A stretch of 64,000 nucleotides of DNA from Actinomadura pelletieri DSM 43383 (GTDB lineage Bacteria; Actinomycetota; Actinomycetes; Streptosporangiales; Streptosporangiaceae): NCBI RefSeq assembly GCF_003634705.1, contig NZ_RBWU01000002.1, forward strand, positions 930,001 to 994,000, read 5' to 3'. The translations under genes were made by a program, and so were the position numbers. The notes under the pieces are model-generated. The model made no database searches. It was not told the origin of the DNA and saw only the letters and a program-made list of their open reading frames with translations. Positions within the stretch are counted from its first letter, which is position 1. Each line of letters starts with the position of its first letter. This document shows, piece by piece, positions 9,546-17,299 of this stretch.

Positions 9546-10847
9546 TCAGTCGTCGACGAAGACGCCGATGCCGTTGGCCACGGCGCGTTCGCTGCCGTCC
9601 GAGGGCTCGTTGCGGATGACGGCCTTCCCCTTGGTTCGGGTGACGAACGTGGAGGAGCCGCCGCCGTCCAGGTTCACGGCGCCGTCCGCGCCCGCCTTGT
9701 CCATGAGGGACGCCAGTTCCGCGACGGTCAGGCCCGCGCTGCGCTTGGACCGGCCGTCCACCACGACGAGGTAGAGGTGGCGTCCGTCGCGGCTCACACC
9801 GGCGGCGGTCCGCGGGGCCGGGCCCTTCGGGTCCAGGTCCTTCAGCGGCTCGCCGTCCCGCAGGATCGGGAAGCCGCCGACGGCGAAGCGGAACCGGGTC
9901 GAGCCGGTGAGACCGTAGGAGACCTTCACACGGTCGCCGGGACGCAGCGCGCGCAGCGCGTCCGCCCCCTTCTCCCGCCCGACCAGCACGGTCGTGTCGT
10001 CGGGGATGGCGCCCGCACCCACCGTGCCGGACACCTTCGTCACCACGCCCTTCCGGACGGTCACCTCGGCGGTGTTCTTGCTGCACGGGTCGCGCCGGGC
10101 CTTGTCGGTCCCGCACACCGCCCGCCTGCGGGACACCGAGCCCCACTCGTCGGTGAACGCTCCCACGCTCCCGACCGGCAGCGCGTACTGGTTGAGGCCG
10201 CGCAGCGCGAGGTCCACGCGGGAGCCGCGCGTGTCGTCGGAGCGGACGGCGCCGGTGACGCGCAGCCGTCCGAGCCGTCCGCGGCCTTCGGTGTCGACCC
10301 CGATGACGTCCTCGGCGGACGTGCCGGGCGGCAGCGACGGACCGAACCGTTGACCCTTCGGCACCGCGCCCTTGAGCGGATCGCCGTCGGCGACCGCCGG
10401 CCCGGACGACGCCCCGGTCGGGGCCACCCCGGCATGGGTCTCGCCGGCGTTGAAGAAGTCGCCGTTCACACCGGCGATCGCGCGTTGCGCGTTGGCCATC
10501 GCCGTGATCCGCCGCCGCGCCGCGACGTCCGGCGGACGCAGCAGGTCGACGCTGACGCCCCGGGCCCGCAGGTCCACGTCCAGCAGGTCGCCGATCACGG
10601 CGCCGCCGGTCCCGGTCGTCTCGAACGTCCGGTACACCACGCCCGTCGCGAGCCGGCTCGTCGACGTGAACCGCAGCTTCCCGACCGTTCTGGACGGCGC
10701 CAGCAGCGCCGTTCTGGCGTCCGGTCGTTCGCCCGATCCGGCTCCGTCCGCGTCCGGCGGGGCCGGGACGTCCGGATGCGCCGGGACGGCCTGCGTCCCC
10801 GCCACCATTCCCGCCGTGACGAGGACGACCACGAGTCTTCGCGACAT
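9546..10847 (-). CDS. Secreted phosphodiester glycosidase family protein (NAGPA/DUF2233-like)
   Basis: A 433-residue protein. The ATG at 10847 is preferred over the GTG at 10865 because AGGAAGG lies 8 bases before it. A signal peptide (SRRLVVVLVTAGMVAGTQAVPA) predicts export. Family marks are AIAGVNGDFFNAGETHAGVA, LYLVVVDGRSKRSAGLTVAELAS and AVNLDGGGSSTFV. The last is the characteristic LDGGGSS motif of the phosphodiester glycosidase (uncovering-enzyme/DUF2233) fold. Family members act on N-acetylglucosamine phosphodiesters or on cell-wall and exopolysaccharide links; the substrate here is unknown. It is a monocistronic leftward gene bounded by its own terminator, convergent to the quinoprotein gene. 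Confidence 0.85.
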   Translation of the reverse strand: MSRRLVVVLVTAGMVAGTQAVPAHPDVPAPPDADGAGSGERPDARTALLAPSRTVGKLRFTSTSRLATGVVYRTFETTGTGGAVIGDLLDVDLRARGVSVDLLRPPDVAARRRITAMANAQRAIAGVNGDFFNAGETHAGVAPTGASSGPAVADGDPLKGAVPKGQRFGPSLPPGTSAEDVIGVDTEGRGRLGRLRVTGAVRSDDTRGSRVDLALRGLNQYALPVGSVGAFTDEWGSVSRRRAVCGTDKARRDPCSKNTAEVTVRKGVVTKVSGTVGAGAIPDDTTVLVGREKGADALRALRPGDRVKVSYGLTGSTRFRFAVGGFPILRDGEPLKDLDPKGPAPRTAAGVSRDGRHLYLVVVDGRSKRSAGLTVAELASLMDKAGADGAVNLDGGGSSTFVTRTKGKAVIRNEPSDGSERAVANGIGVFVDD

Positions 10848-10939
10848 CAGTACCACCTTCCTCACTGATCCCGCTCGCCTTGATCATGACGGGTCGGGCG
10901 GTGATAGGGAAGGCGGGTGGCAGAACCGGCCTGGCGGGA

Positions 10940-11368
10940 TCATGCCTCGGCGGCTCCGGTGAGGCCGTGGTGTTCCTCGTCGCAGGGGCGGAGGCCTTCG
11001 GGGCCGTCCCGGCCGAGCCGCATCATCCGGGACACGCGGACGGTGCGGAACTCGCGTCCCCGCACGAGGATCCGATGCCCGGACGACACCTTGATCTCCT
11101 TGGAGAGGGCCGTCCACTCGGCGAGCGCCCCGGGCCCCGCGGGATCGCCCTGGAACTCGCGCAGCCGGGGCAGTGAACCGGTGAAGTGCCGGGCCGGCCG
11201 TTCGCGGGCGTCGCCCGGGTCGTCCCCGCCGGTGATCGGCGACCAGGAGTCGCCGTCGACCTCGACCACGACGAACGTCGGCGGGAGCGGCACGACCCCG
11301 GGATGGGTGCGGATCGCGTGGCGTGCCTCGGCGCGCACCTGGTCCGGGACGGTCCCCGGCGCCGGCAT
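10940..11368 (-). CDS. DUF5954-like small protein
   Basis: A 142-residue protein on the minus strand, divergent from pqqA. The central and C-terminal part (FVVVEVDGDSWSPITGGDD, then VRGREFRTVRVSRMMRLGRDGPEGLRPCD) resembles actinobacterial DUF5954 proteins, whose tails commonly read RLGPDGPE-P-RP. This is recognised from memory. No signal peptide is present and the function is unknown. The ATG at 11368 has no clear ribosome site. The frame stays open upstream to about 11421 without a standard start codon, so the N-terminus is uncertain. No functional link with the PQQ genes is seen beyond adjacency. Confidence 0.6.
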   Translation of the reverse strand: MPAPGTVPDQVRAEARHAIRTHPGVVPLPPTFVVVEVDGDSWSPITGGDDPGDARERPARHFTGSLPRLREFQGDPAGPGALAEWTALSKEIKVSSGHRILVRGREFRTVRVSRMMRLGRDGPEGLRPCDEEHHGLTGAAEA

Positions 11369-11679
11369 GTGGCCGACCAGCGAACTTTCCCCATAACCGG
11401 CGGCCCGTATTGCCCCGCATTAATCGGAATTGTGGGGAATGGAATTTCGGTGCGTACGGGAGCGCGCCCTCCCCAGCCCGGTCTCGCCGGGCCGTGCCGT
11501 GTCCGGCACAGCCGGTTGTCCCGGTCCGCGAATCTGGCACGGAGTTCATGGACCCTGGCACGGATGGCCCTGGAAGCGTGTTTTGGAGCGCCGTACGGTC
11601 AAGGAGAACGGGCTCGGAAAGCGCTTCCCGTAGTCGAAGGCGATCTCCGGGCTCAGCCAAGAGGAAGGAGCACCCCGCT
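11369..11679. other. Divergent intergenic region upstream of pqqA
   Basis: About 310 bp between the DUF5954-like gene and pqqA. An AT-richer patch at 11390-11450 (with CATTAATCGGAATTG) is the likeliest promoter area. No riboswitch or convincing operator was recognised. Confidence 0.4.
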
Positions 11680-11802
11680 ATGGCCGGCTATGCCACGGAC
11701 GCGGACCGGACCGACGAACGCGCGGACCGCTGGGTCACGCCCGACTACCAGATCGTGGAGACCTCGCTGGAGGTCACGGCCTACTTCACATCTGAGGGCT
11801 GA
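11680..11802 (+). CDS. pqqA: PQQ precursor peptide PqqA
   Basis: A 40-residue ribosomal peptide starting at the ATG at 11680, 9 bases after GAGGAAGGAG. The C-terminal region reads QIVETSLEVTAYFTSEG. Glu31 and Tyr35 in EVTAY are the invariant Glu-x3-Tyr pair that PqqE cross-links and that becomes the PQQ skeleton. At 40 residues it is longer than classical proteobacterial PqqA (about 23-24), with an extra acidic leader (YATDADRTDERADRW). It is the first gene of a tightly packed pqqABCDE operon, 10 bp before pqqB. The Glu/Tyr motif and the following genes make the call firm despite the small size. Confidence 0.95.
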   Translation: MAGYATDADRTDERADRWVTPDYQIVETSLEVTAYFTSEG

Positions 11803-11812
11803 CCCGTCCGCG

Positions 11813-12712
11813 ATGCGGATGCTGATACTCGGCACCGCGGCGGGTGGCGGCGTGCCTCAATGGAACTGTGCCTGCGCCGAGTGCGCCGCCGCCCGCTCCG
11901 AGCCCTCCCTCCGCAGACGACACGCCTCCCTCGCCGTCGAGTCCGGGCCGGGACGCTGGTACGTGATCAACGCGACGCCCGACATCGGCGAGCAGATCGA
12001 GGAGTGCCCGCCCCTGCACCCGGGACCCGCCCGGCGTGCCACCCCGGTCGCCGGGGTGATCCTCACCGACGCCGAACTCGACCACACCCTCGGCATCCCG
12101 CGGCTGCGTGAGGCCTCGGGCCTGGAGATCGTCGCGACCGGCACGGTACGCGCCGCGCTGTCCGACGGGCTCCGCCTCGACCGGGTGCTGGCCCCCTACT
12201 CCGGCCTGTCCTGGACGCCGCTCCCGGAGAAGGAGCCGGCGGCCCTCGACGGCGGGCCGCTGGAAGTCCAGGGCATCCGGGTGTCGGGCAAACGACCCCG
12301 TTACGCCGCCGACCTCGACCCCGACGGGGACGCGTGGGTGGTGGCGCTGCGCGTCCGGGACCGGCGGGACGGCAAGGTCCTCGTCTACGCCCCGGCGCTC
12401 GCCGACTGGCCGGACGCGCTGGACCGCGCCCTCCAGGACGCCGACTGCGTCTTCGTCGACGGCACGTTCTGGGACGACGACGAACCGCGCCGCTCCGGAT
12501 TCACCGAGCGCACGTCCACCCAGATGGGCCACCTCCCGATCACGGGACCGAACGGCACCGCCGAACGGCTGGCCGCGCTGCCCGCCGCCCGGCGCCTCTA
12601 CACGCATCTGAACAACACCAACCCCCTCGTCCACCCCGACCACGCCGGACACCACAAGCTCGCCGAGGCGGGGATCGAGGTCGCCCAGGACGGAGCTCTG
12701 ATCGAACTGTGA
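11813..12712 (+). CDS. pqqB: PQQ biosynthesis protein PqqB
   Basis: A 299-residue metallo-beta-lactamase-fold protein. The N-terminus (MRMLILGTAAGGGVPQWNC) is diagnostic. Cys19, Cys21 and Cys24 in WNCACAEC form the structural zinc site, and LTDAELDHTLGIPRLRE matches the family's LTD-x-DHT segment. PqqB is thought to act as an iron-dependent hydroxylase on the glutamyl-tyrosine intermediate, or in handling of the product. The tail PLVHPDHAGHHKLAEAGIEVAQDG is the conserved C-terminus. The start is the ATG at 11813; an ATG at 11819 is also possible. The stop overlaps the pqqC GTG, which implies translational coupling. Confidence 0.95.
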   Translation: MRMLILGTAAGGGVPQWNCACAECAAARSEPSLRRRHASLAVESGPGRWYVINATPDIGEQIEECPPLHPGPARRATPVAGVILTDAELDHTLGIPRLREASGLEIVATGTVRAALSDGLRLDRVLAPYSGLSWTPLPEKEPAALDGGPLEVQGIRVSGKRPRYAADLDPDGDAWVVALRVRDRRDGKVLVYAPALADWPDALDRALQDADCVFVDGTFWDDDEPRRSGFTERTSTQMGHLPITGPNGTAERLAALPAARRLYTHLNNTNPLVHPDHAGHHKLAEAGIEVAQDGALIEL

Positions 12713-13455
12713 ACACGGTGACGGGCACGGGGACGGGGGTGAGCGCCGCCGAGCTGGAGGGGCGGCTCCGGGCGCTGGGGGAGGAGCGGTACCACCACCG
12801 CCACCCCTTCAACCTGCGCATGCACGCGGGTGAGCTGAGCAAGGAGGAACTGCGCCGCTGGGTCCTCAACCGGTTCCACTACCAGCGGCACATCCCGGTC
12901 AAGGACGCGCTGATCCTGGCCAGGCTCGGAAGTTCGGATCTGCGGCGCTCCTGGATCCGCCGCGTCCACGACCACGACGGCGCCCCGGACGGCGACGGCA
13001 CCGACGGCGGCATCGAGCGGTGGCTGCGACTCGGCGAGGCCGTCGGGCTCGACCGGGCGCTGCTGCTGTCCGGCAAGGGCGTGCTGCCCGGCGTCCGGCT
13101 GGCCGTGGAGGGCTACGTCAACTTCTGCCGGAACGCGTCCATCCTGGAGGCGGTCGCGTCGTCGCTGACCGAGCTGTTCGCGCCCGACCTGATGGCGACG
13201 CGGATCGCCGCGTGGGAACAGCACTACCCGTGGGTGGAACGCGAGGGGCTGCGTTACTTCCAGGTGCGCGTCGGCCAGGGCCGCCGCGACTCGGAGGAGG
13301 CGCTGCGGCTCGTCCAGGCGTGGGCGCGGACCCCCGAGGACCGGGAACGCGTGCTCGCCGCGTTCGCCTTCAAGTGCGATCTGCTCTGGTCGCTGCTCGA
13401 CGCGGTCGAGCACGCCGACGGGCAGGGACGAAGGGGGACGTTCGATGCCGTCTGA
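12709..13455 (+). CDS. pqqC: Pyrroloquinoline-quinone synthase PqqC
   Basis: A 248-residue cofactor-free oxidase that catalyses the last ring closure and oxidation to PQQ. The motif RYHHRHPFNLRMHAGELSKEE (begins near residue 25) and NRFHYQRHIPVKDA are PqqC signatures. The all-helical fold is typical at this length. A GTG start at 12709 shares GTGA with the pqqB stop; in-frame GTGs at 12718 and 12736 are alternatives. The 3' end overlaps pqqD by 11 bp, so PqqC and PqqD are separate chains, not the fused form found in some methylotrophs. Confidence 0.94.
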   Translation: MNTVTGTGTGVSAAELEGRLRALGEERYHHRHPFNLRMHAGELSKEELRRWVLNRFHYQRHIPVKDALILARLGSSDLRRSWIRRVHDHDGAPDGDGTDGGIERWLRLGEAVGLDRALLLSGKGVLPGVRLAVEGYVNFCRNASILEAVASSLTELFAPDLMATRIAAWEQHYPWVEREGLRYFQVRVGQGRRDSEEALRLVQAWARTPEDRERVLAAFAFKCDLLWSLLDAVEHADGQGRRGTFDAV

Positions 13456-13711
13456 CCCGTCGTGGCGGCCCGCCCTCGACCGGTCCGTCATGCTGCGGTA
13501 CGACCGTGTCCGCGACGCCGACCTGCTGCTCATGCCGGAGCGCGCGGTACGGCTCAGTGGCACGGGCGGCCGGATCCTGCGCCTGTGCGACGGCAGCCGC
13601 ACCGTGGCCGACATCGTCACCGAACTCGGCCGGACCTACCCGGACGCGCCGCTCGCGGACGAGGTGCCCGCTTTCCTCGACCGGATCCGCGCGGAGGGCT
13701 GGCTGCGATGA
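13445..13711 (+). CDS. pqqD: PqqA-binding chaperone PqqD
   Basis: An 88-residue RiPP recognition element that binds PqqA and delivers it to PqqE. The small winged-helix pattern is visible in VRLSGTGGRILRLCDGSRTV, ADIVTELGRTYPD and VPAFLDRIRAEGWL. It begins with an ATG at 13445 inside the end of pqqC and ends by sharing ATGA with pqqE. The gene order C-D-E is the classical one. Confidence 0.94.
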   Translation: MPSDPSWRPALDRSVMLRYDRVRDADLLLMPERAVRLSGTGGRILRLCDGSRTVADIVTELGRTYPDAPLADEVPAFLDRIRAEGWLR

Positions 13712-14835
13712 TCCCCGCACCGTGGGCGCTGCTCGCGGAGGTCACCCACGCGTGCCCGCTGCACTGCCCGTACTGCTCCAACCCGCTGGAACTCGTCCGC
13801 AAGAGCGCCGAGCTGACCGCCGCCGACTGGGCCCGGGTCTTCGGGGAGGCCGCCGAACTCGGCGTCGTCCAGGCGCACGTGTCCGGCGGTGAACCGCTGC
13901 TGCGGCCCGACCTCGCCGACATCGTGCGGTCCGCGCACCGCGCCGGGATCTACACCCAGCTCGTCACGAGCGGCGTCGGCCTCACCCCCGACCGGCTCGG
14001 CGAACTGCTGGACGTCGGGTTGAACAGCGTCCAGCTCTCCCTCCAGGACGCGCGGCGCCCCGGCTCCAACCTCATCGCCGGACGCGCCTCCTACGGGGAC
14101 AAGGAGCACGCGGCCGCGGTCATCCGGGACGCGGGCCTGCCGTTCGGGCTGAACGTCGTCCTGCACCGCCACAACCTCGACAACCTTCCGGACATCATCG
14201 AGGTCGGGGCGCGCTGGGGAGCGGACCGGATCGAGCTGGCCAACACCCAGTTCTACGGCTGGGCGCTGCTGAACCGCGCCGCGCTGCTCCCCACCCGGGA
14301 CCAGCTCGAGCGCGCCAAGACCACCGTCGCCGAATGGCGCGCCGCCCACGGCCCGAAGCCCGAACTCGTCTGGGTCATGCCGGACTACTACGAGGGCGTC
14401 CCGAAGCCGTGCATGGGCGGCTGGGGCGCGCGTTCGATCACGGTCGGTCCGGACGGCACCGCGCTGCCGTGTCCCGCCGCCTACGCCGTTCCGGACCTCG
14501 CGGCGCCGAACGTCCGGGACAGGCCGCTCGCCTGGATCTGGGAGGAATCACCGGCGTTCAACGCCTACCGCGGGACCGACTGGATGACCGGGCCGTGCCG
14601 GGAGTGCCCGCGCCGCGAGATCGACTTCGGCGGCTGCCGCTGCCAGGCGCACGCGCTGACCGGCGACGCCGCCCGCACCGACCCGGCCTGCGCGCTGTCA
14701 CCCGACCACGACCTGGTCCGCGCCGCGACGACGGCCGTGGACGAGGACGGACGAACCGCCGACGCGAACTCGTTCGTCTACCGCCGCCCGGGAGGCACTC
14801 GGATCTCGCCCAACGGATCGTCGAGGAACCCCTAG
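13708..14835 (+). CDS. pqqE: Radical SAM PqqA cross-linking enzyme PqqE
   Basis: A 375-residue radical SAM/SPASM enzyme that forms the Glu-Tyr carbon-carbon bond in PqqA. Cys16, Cys20 and Cys23 in ACPLHCPYC bind the SAM cluster. HVSGGEPLLRPDL is the GGEP motif. C-terminal Cys residues in KPCMGGWG, ALPCPAA and GPCRECPRREIDFGGCRC form the auxiliary-cluster domain. The ATG at 13708 overlaps the pqqD stop. Remarkably, the TAG stop (14833-14835) lies at the first boundary of a 15-bp tandem array: the canonical unit would supply TGG there and extend the protein with Ser-Arg-Asn-Pro-Trp repeats. No pqqF/G-type protease gene is in the window. Confidence 0.94.
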   Translation: MIPAPWALLAEVTHACPLHCPYCSNPLELVRKSAELTAADWARVFGEAAELGVVQAHVSGGEPLLRPDLADIVRSAHRAGIYTQLVTSGVGLTPDRLGELLDVGLNSVQLSLQDARRPGSNLIAGRASYGDKEHAAAVIRDAGLPFGLNVVLHRHNLDNLPDIIEVGARWGADRIELANTQFYGWALLNRAALLPTRDQLERAKTTVAEWRAAHGPKPELVWVMPDYYEGVPKPCMGGWGARSITVGPDGTALPCPAAYAVPDLAAPNVRDRPLAWIWEESPAFNAYRGTDWMTGPCRECPRREIDFGGCRCQAHALTGDAARTDPACALSPDHDLVRAATTAVDEDGRTADANSFVYRRPGGTRISPNGSSRNP

Positions 14836-14990
14836 TCGAGGAACCCCTGGTCGAGGAACCCCTGGTCGAGGAACCCCTGGTCGAGGAACCCCTGGTCGAG
14901 GAACCCCTGGTCGAGGAACCCCTGGTCGAGGAACCCCTGGTCGAGGAACCCCTGGTCGAGGAACCCCTGGTCGAGGAACCCCTGGTCGAG
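14820..14990. repeat. 15-bp tandem repeat array (11 full copies plus partial) at the pqqE 3' end
   Basis: The unit GTCGAGGAACCCCTG is repeated head to tail from 14820 to 14984. All copies are identical except the first, which ends in A and so creates the pqqE TAG stop. A partial unit (GTCGAGG) follows at 14985. Period 15 keeps all frames open: one forward frame would read Val-Glu-Glu-Pro-Leu repeats and the reverse reads Pro-Arg-Pro-Gly-Val. There are no spacers, so it is not a CRISPR array. The perfect copies imply recent expansion by replication slippage. Confidence 0.95.
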
Positions 14991-15011
14991 GTGCCGCGAT
15001 GTTCGCGGCCC

Positions 15012-15713
15012 TCACCGGTGCGCGTACACCAGGTTCATCTCGCGGGAGAAGTATCCGGGTAGCCCGGACCACGGGTTCACGCCCGCCCGGTCCGTCACGT
15101 AGACGACGCCCGCGTTGCGCCGTCCGGCCCGCGCCAGCGCCCGCGCGAGGACGGCCTGCGGCGCGGCGTACACCAGATGGCAGAACCGCTCGGCGGGCAT
15201 CTGCGTCGCCCACGCGGGAGCGCGCACGTGCTGGTACGCCGACCACGGCCCCTCGAAGGTGACGAGGAGGTCGGCCAGCTCCGCGTACGCGGAGTCGGGA
15301 TATGTGCCGTGGTTGAACACGATGTGCTCCGCGCCCCGGCGCCGCACGCCCGCGGCGATGCGCTCGTACCGCACCACATGGCCGGGAACGGACGACACCT
15401 CGTCGAGGAACACCATCTGGATGCCGTACCACTTCCGGTACCGCGTCACCTCGTCCTCGATCTCGCGGGCCGGACGGGTGCCGTAGGCGGTGTCGACGTA
15501 CCCGACCAGCCGCACGCCGGCGTCGGCCATGCGCTGCGCGACGGCCGTGAACGCGCGGTCCCGGACGGATCCGACACCGCTGTCGACGTTGAACACGACC
15601 GCACCGAGGCGGGGGTCGGCGACGGTCGTCCAGTCCAGCGCCGTCGGGTGGAAGTACGCGGGGACGGCCACCGACGTGACGCGGCCCTTCACCTCACTGG
15701 TCATCCTCAGCAT
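15012..15713 (-). CDS. Spherulation-specific family 4 (spherulin 4) protein
   Basis: A 233-residue protein starting at the ATG at 15713, 4 bases after GGAGG. Features are VAVPAYFHPTALDWTTV, GAVVFNVDSGVGSVRD, VGYVDTAYGTRPAREI and GIQMVFLDEVSS. These match the spherulin-4 family, a TIM-barrel-like glycoside-hydrolase-related fold named after a Physarum encystment protein. The acidic residues of YVDTAYG and FLDE sit where a hydrolase active site is expected. No signal peptide is visible from this start. It converges on the pqq operon across the tandem array. The substrate is unknown, and a role in polysaccharide cleavage is inference. Confidence 0.85.
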   Translation of the reverse strand: MLRMTSEVKGRVTSVAVPAYFHPTALDWTTVADPRLGAVVFNVDSGVGSVRDRAFTAVAQRMADAGVRLVGYVDTAYGTRPAREIEDEVTRYRKWYGIQMVFLDEVSSVPGHVVRYERIAAGVRRRGAEHIVFNHGTYPDSAYAELADLLVTFEGPWSAYQHVRAPAWATQMPAERFCHLVYAAPQAVLARALARAGRRNAGVVYVTDRAGVNPWSGLPGYFSREMNLVYAHR

Positions 15714-15952
15714 GACGCCTCCGCGCACAGGTGAGCGAGTTCCACCGGGCCTCCCCGGACATGATGTCGACGGCGACCGAATTTCCACACCGTTCACATC
15801 GCGGGCAGAAAAATAATGGCCCTGGAACGTGGACTACCTGATCATGCGACAGCGCCGCGAGGCGGGTAAAGGTGGCGGCGGACCCATCTTGGTATGGGCA
15901 GGGTCCTAGGACTCCCGCCGCCGCGTATGATTGGCCCCCGCCGGAGACGGGG

Positions 15953-16645
15953 CTACGATCGGTCCGGCTCTTCGCCGGTTGCCGAATTCAATTCCAGCCA
16001 GCGTGCGGCGGCGTGTTCCCGGCCGGCCGCGCCCAGGCGCTTGTAGATCTGGTGGGCGTGGTTCTTCACGGTCTTCTCCGTGATGACCAGCCGCCGCGCG
16101 ATCTCCCGGTTGGTGAGCCCGGCGGCGATCAGCTCCAGGATCTCGACCTCCCGCGCGGTCAGCCCGGGATCGGGACGCGGCCCGCCGCCGTCGTGCACCC
16201 AGCGCACGAGCGCGGTCACCGCGGGACGAGACAGCGATGACTCGCCGCGCGCCGCCGCGACCAGCACGTCCGCTAGCGCCTGTGGCTCGAAGTGGCCGTA
16301 CACGAGACAGCCGTGGGCGCCCGCGGTCACGGCCTGGACGAGGACGAGCGGGTGCTGTTCGGCCGTCACGACCACGATCCGGGTTCCGGACCGTGCCAGC
16401 CTCGCGATCCCGTCGGGCGGCGGCGGAGAGGCCTCCAGCAGCACCACGTCGGGCCGGTGCACCCGCACCCCGACGATCGAACGCTCGACGGTTCCGCTGC
16501 CCACCACGTCCACCGAGGGGGCCGCGCCCAGCAGGGACCGAAACCCGATACGCGATACGGGATTGTCGCTCACGACCAACACCCGAACCGCTTTCGACCT
16601 CGGTCCCGGCACGGTTCCAGATTTCATTGAAAAATCACTCTTCAT
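15953..16645 (-). CDS. LuxR-family regulator with degenerate receiver domain
   Basis: About 230 residues from the ATG at 16645 (ATG 16627 is also possible; both ribosome sites are weak). Residues about 17-135 follow the CheY fold (VRVLVVSDNPVSRIGFRSLL). The phospho-acceptor position reads DVVLLEASPP, with Glu instead of Asp, and the conserved Lys near GCLVYGH is missing. The C-terminus is a clear LuxR/NarL helix-turn-helix: LTAREVEILELIAAGLTNRE, then KTVKNHAHQIYKRLG. It probably acts without phosphorylation, either as a constitutive regulator or through another ligand. No histidine kinase is adjacent. The DNA-binding call is firm. Confidence 0.9.
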   Translation of the reverse strand: MKSDFSMKSGTVPGPRSKAVRVLVVSDNPVSRIGFRSLLGAAPSVDVVGSGTVERSIVGVRVHRPDVVLLEASPPPPDGIARLARSGTRIVVVTAEQHPLVLVQAVTAGAHGCLVYGHFEPQALADVLVAAARGESSLSRPAVTALVRWVHDGGGPRPDPGLTAREVEILELIAAGLTNREIARRLVITEKTVKNHAHQIYKRLGAAGREHAAARWLELNSATGEEPDRS

Positions 16646-17226
16646 GCCACTGGCTCGCAATACTGACGCCGCAGTGGATCCAGCGGGCACGCAACCGGCG
16701 ACGCCTCCGATGCAAACCGACAGCAGAACATGCGTCAAGAATAAAGGACGATCTTGACCGCAGCAGGCCAGCAGGCCGGCGGAACGGCGGTCGGTGTTAT
16801 CCGCCGCCGCGAAAACCCTTCGACATTCCCTTTGGAGCGCTCCCGGCGGGCACGACGCCGGGCGTCCGGTGACGCGGCGGTCGCGGGCGGACGCCATTTC
16901 CGGCAGTTTCGGGGATCGGCCCGTCGGGGCGGGGAGTCGCGGCGCGGTCGACGGTCCGCCGGCGCCGCGGTGGGATTTCGGTGGTCGCGCGGTGGGTCTT
17001 CTCGCGGAAGGCGTATCCGGCGCGGGGTCGCCTCGTTATCCTGGGTGACGAGGGCCCGGGGCGGTGCGGGCCGGCCGCGACGCCGGGAGGACGCCACCCG
17101 TCCCACCGGCCCCGTCGGCCGACCTTACCCGAACTATTTTCACCTTTGTTGGCCGCGATGAGGGCGCGATCTGATCATTCGATGACGAGTAATGGTCGTC
17201 ACCGTGAAGTGCGGGGTGCGTTCCTG
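16646..17226. other. Gene-free region upstream of the LuxR gene
   Basis: About 580 bp with short open frames of Arg/Gly-rich shadow composition only. It should contain the LuxR gene promoter on the minus strand. AT-richer spots occur near 16735-16800. No gene, repeat or RNA was recognised. Confidence 0.4.
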
Positions 17227-17299
17227 TGCCTCCGGTCGGATTCGAACCGACACTTCTACTCTTTTAAGGAGTATGCCTCTGCCGTTGGGCTACGGAGGC
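17227..17299 (-). tRNA. tRNA with anticodon UAA but short variable loop (UUA-decoding, identity unclear)
   Basis: The minus strand folds as a canonical 73-nt cloverleaf. The acceptor is GCCTCCG/CGGAGGC, followed by T8 A9 and a D-arm GCC/GGC with GG in the loop. The anticodon stem TACTC/GAGTA encloses the loop CTTAAAA. The variable loop is five bases (GAAGT), the T-arm is GTCGG-TTCGAAT-CCGAC, and the discriminator is A. The loop gives anticodon UAA, which reads the rare codon UUA. Ordinary bacterial tRNA-Leu genes, including bldA-type UAA tRNAs, have a long variable arm, which is missing here. CCA is not encoded. The structure call is firm; the amino-acid identity is open. Confidence 0.8.

Noticed and set aside
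14820..14990. Tandem array as a CRISPR locus
   Set aside because: Units are 15 bp, directly adjacent and without spacers; no cas genes are nearby.
14334..15432. Frames encoding Val-Glu-Glu-Pro-Leu or Pro-Arg-Pro-Gly-Val repeats as a real repeat protein
   Set aside because: Both are translations of the 15-bp array read through shadow frames of pqqE and the spherulin-4 gene, with no ribosome site or family support.
16754..17161. 135-residue forward frame upstream of the tRNA as a gene
   Set aside because: Arg/Gly/Ser-rich composition, no ribosome site, no similarity to a known fold.
17227..17299. tRNA-Lys reading of the minus-strand tRNA
   Set aside because: On the transcribed strand the seven-base loop is CTTAAAA, which puts UAA, not UUU, at positions 34-36.
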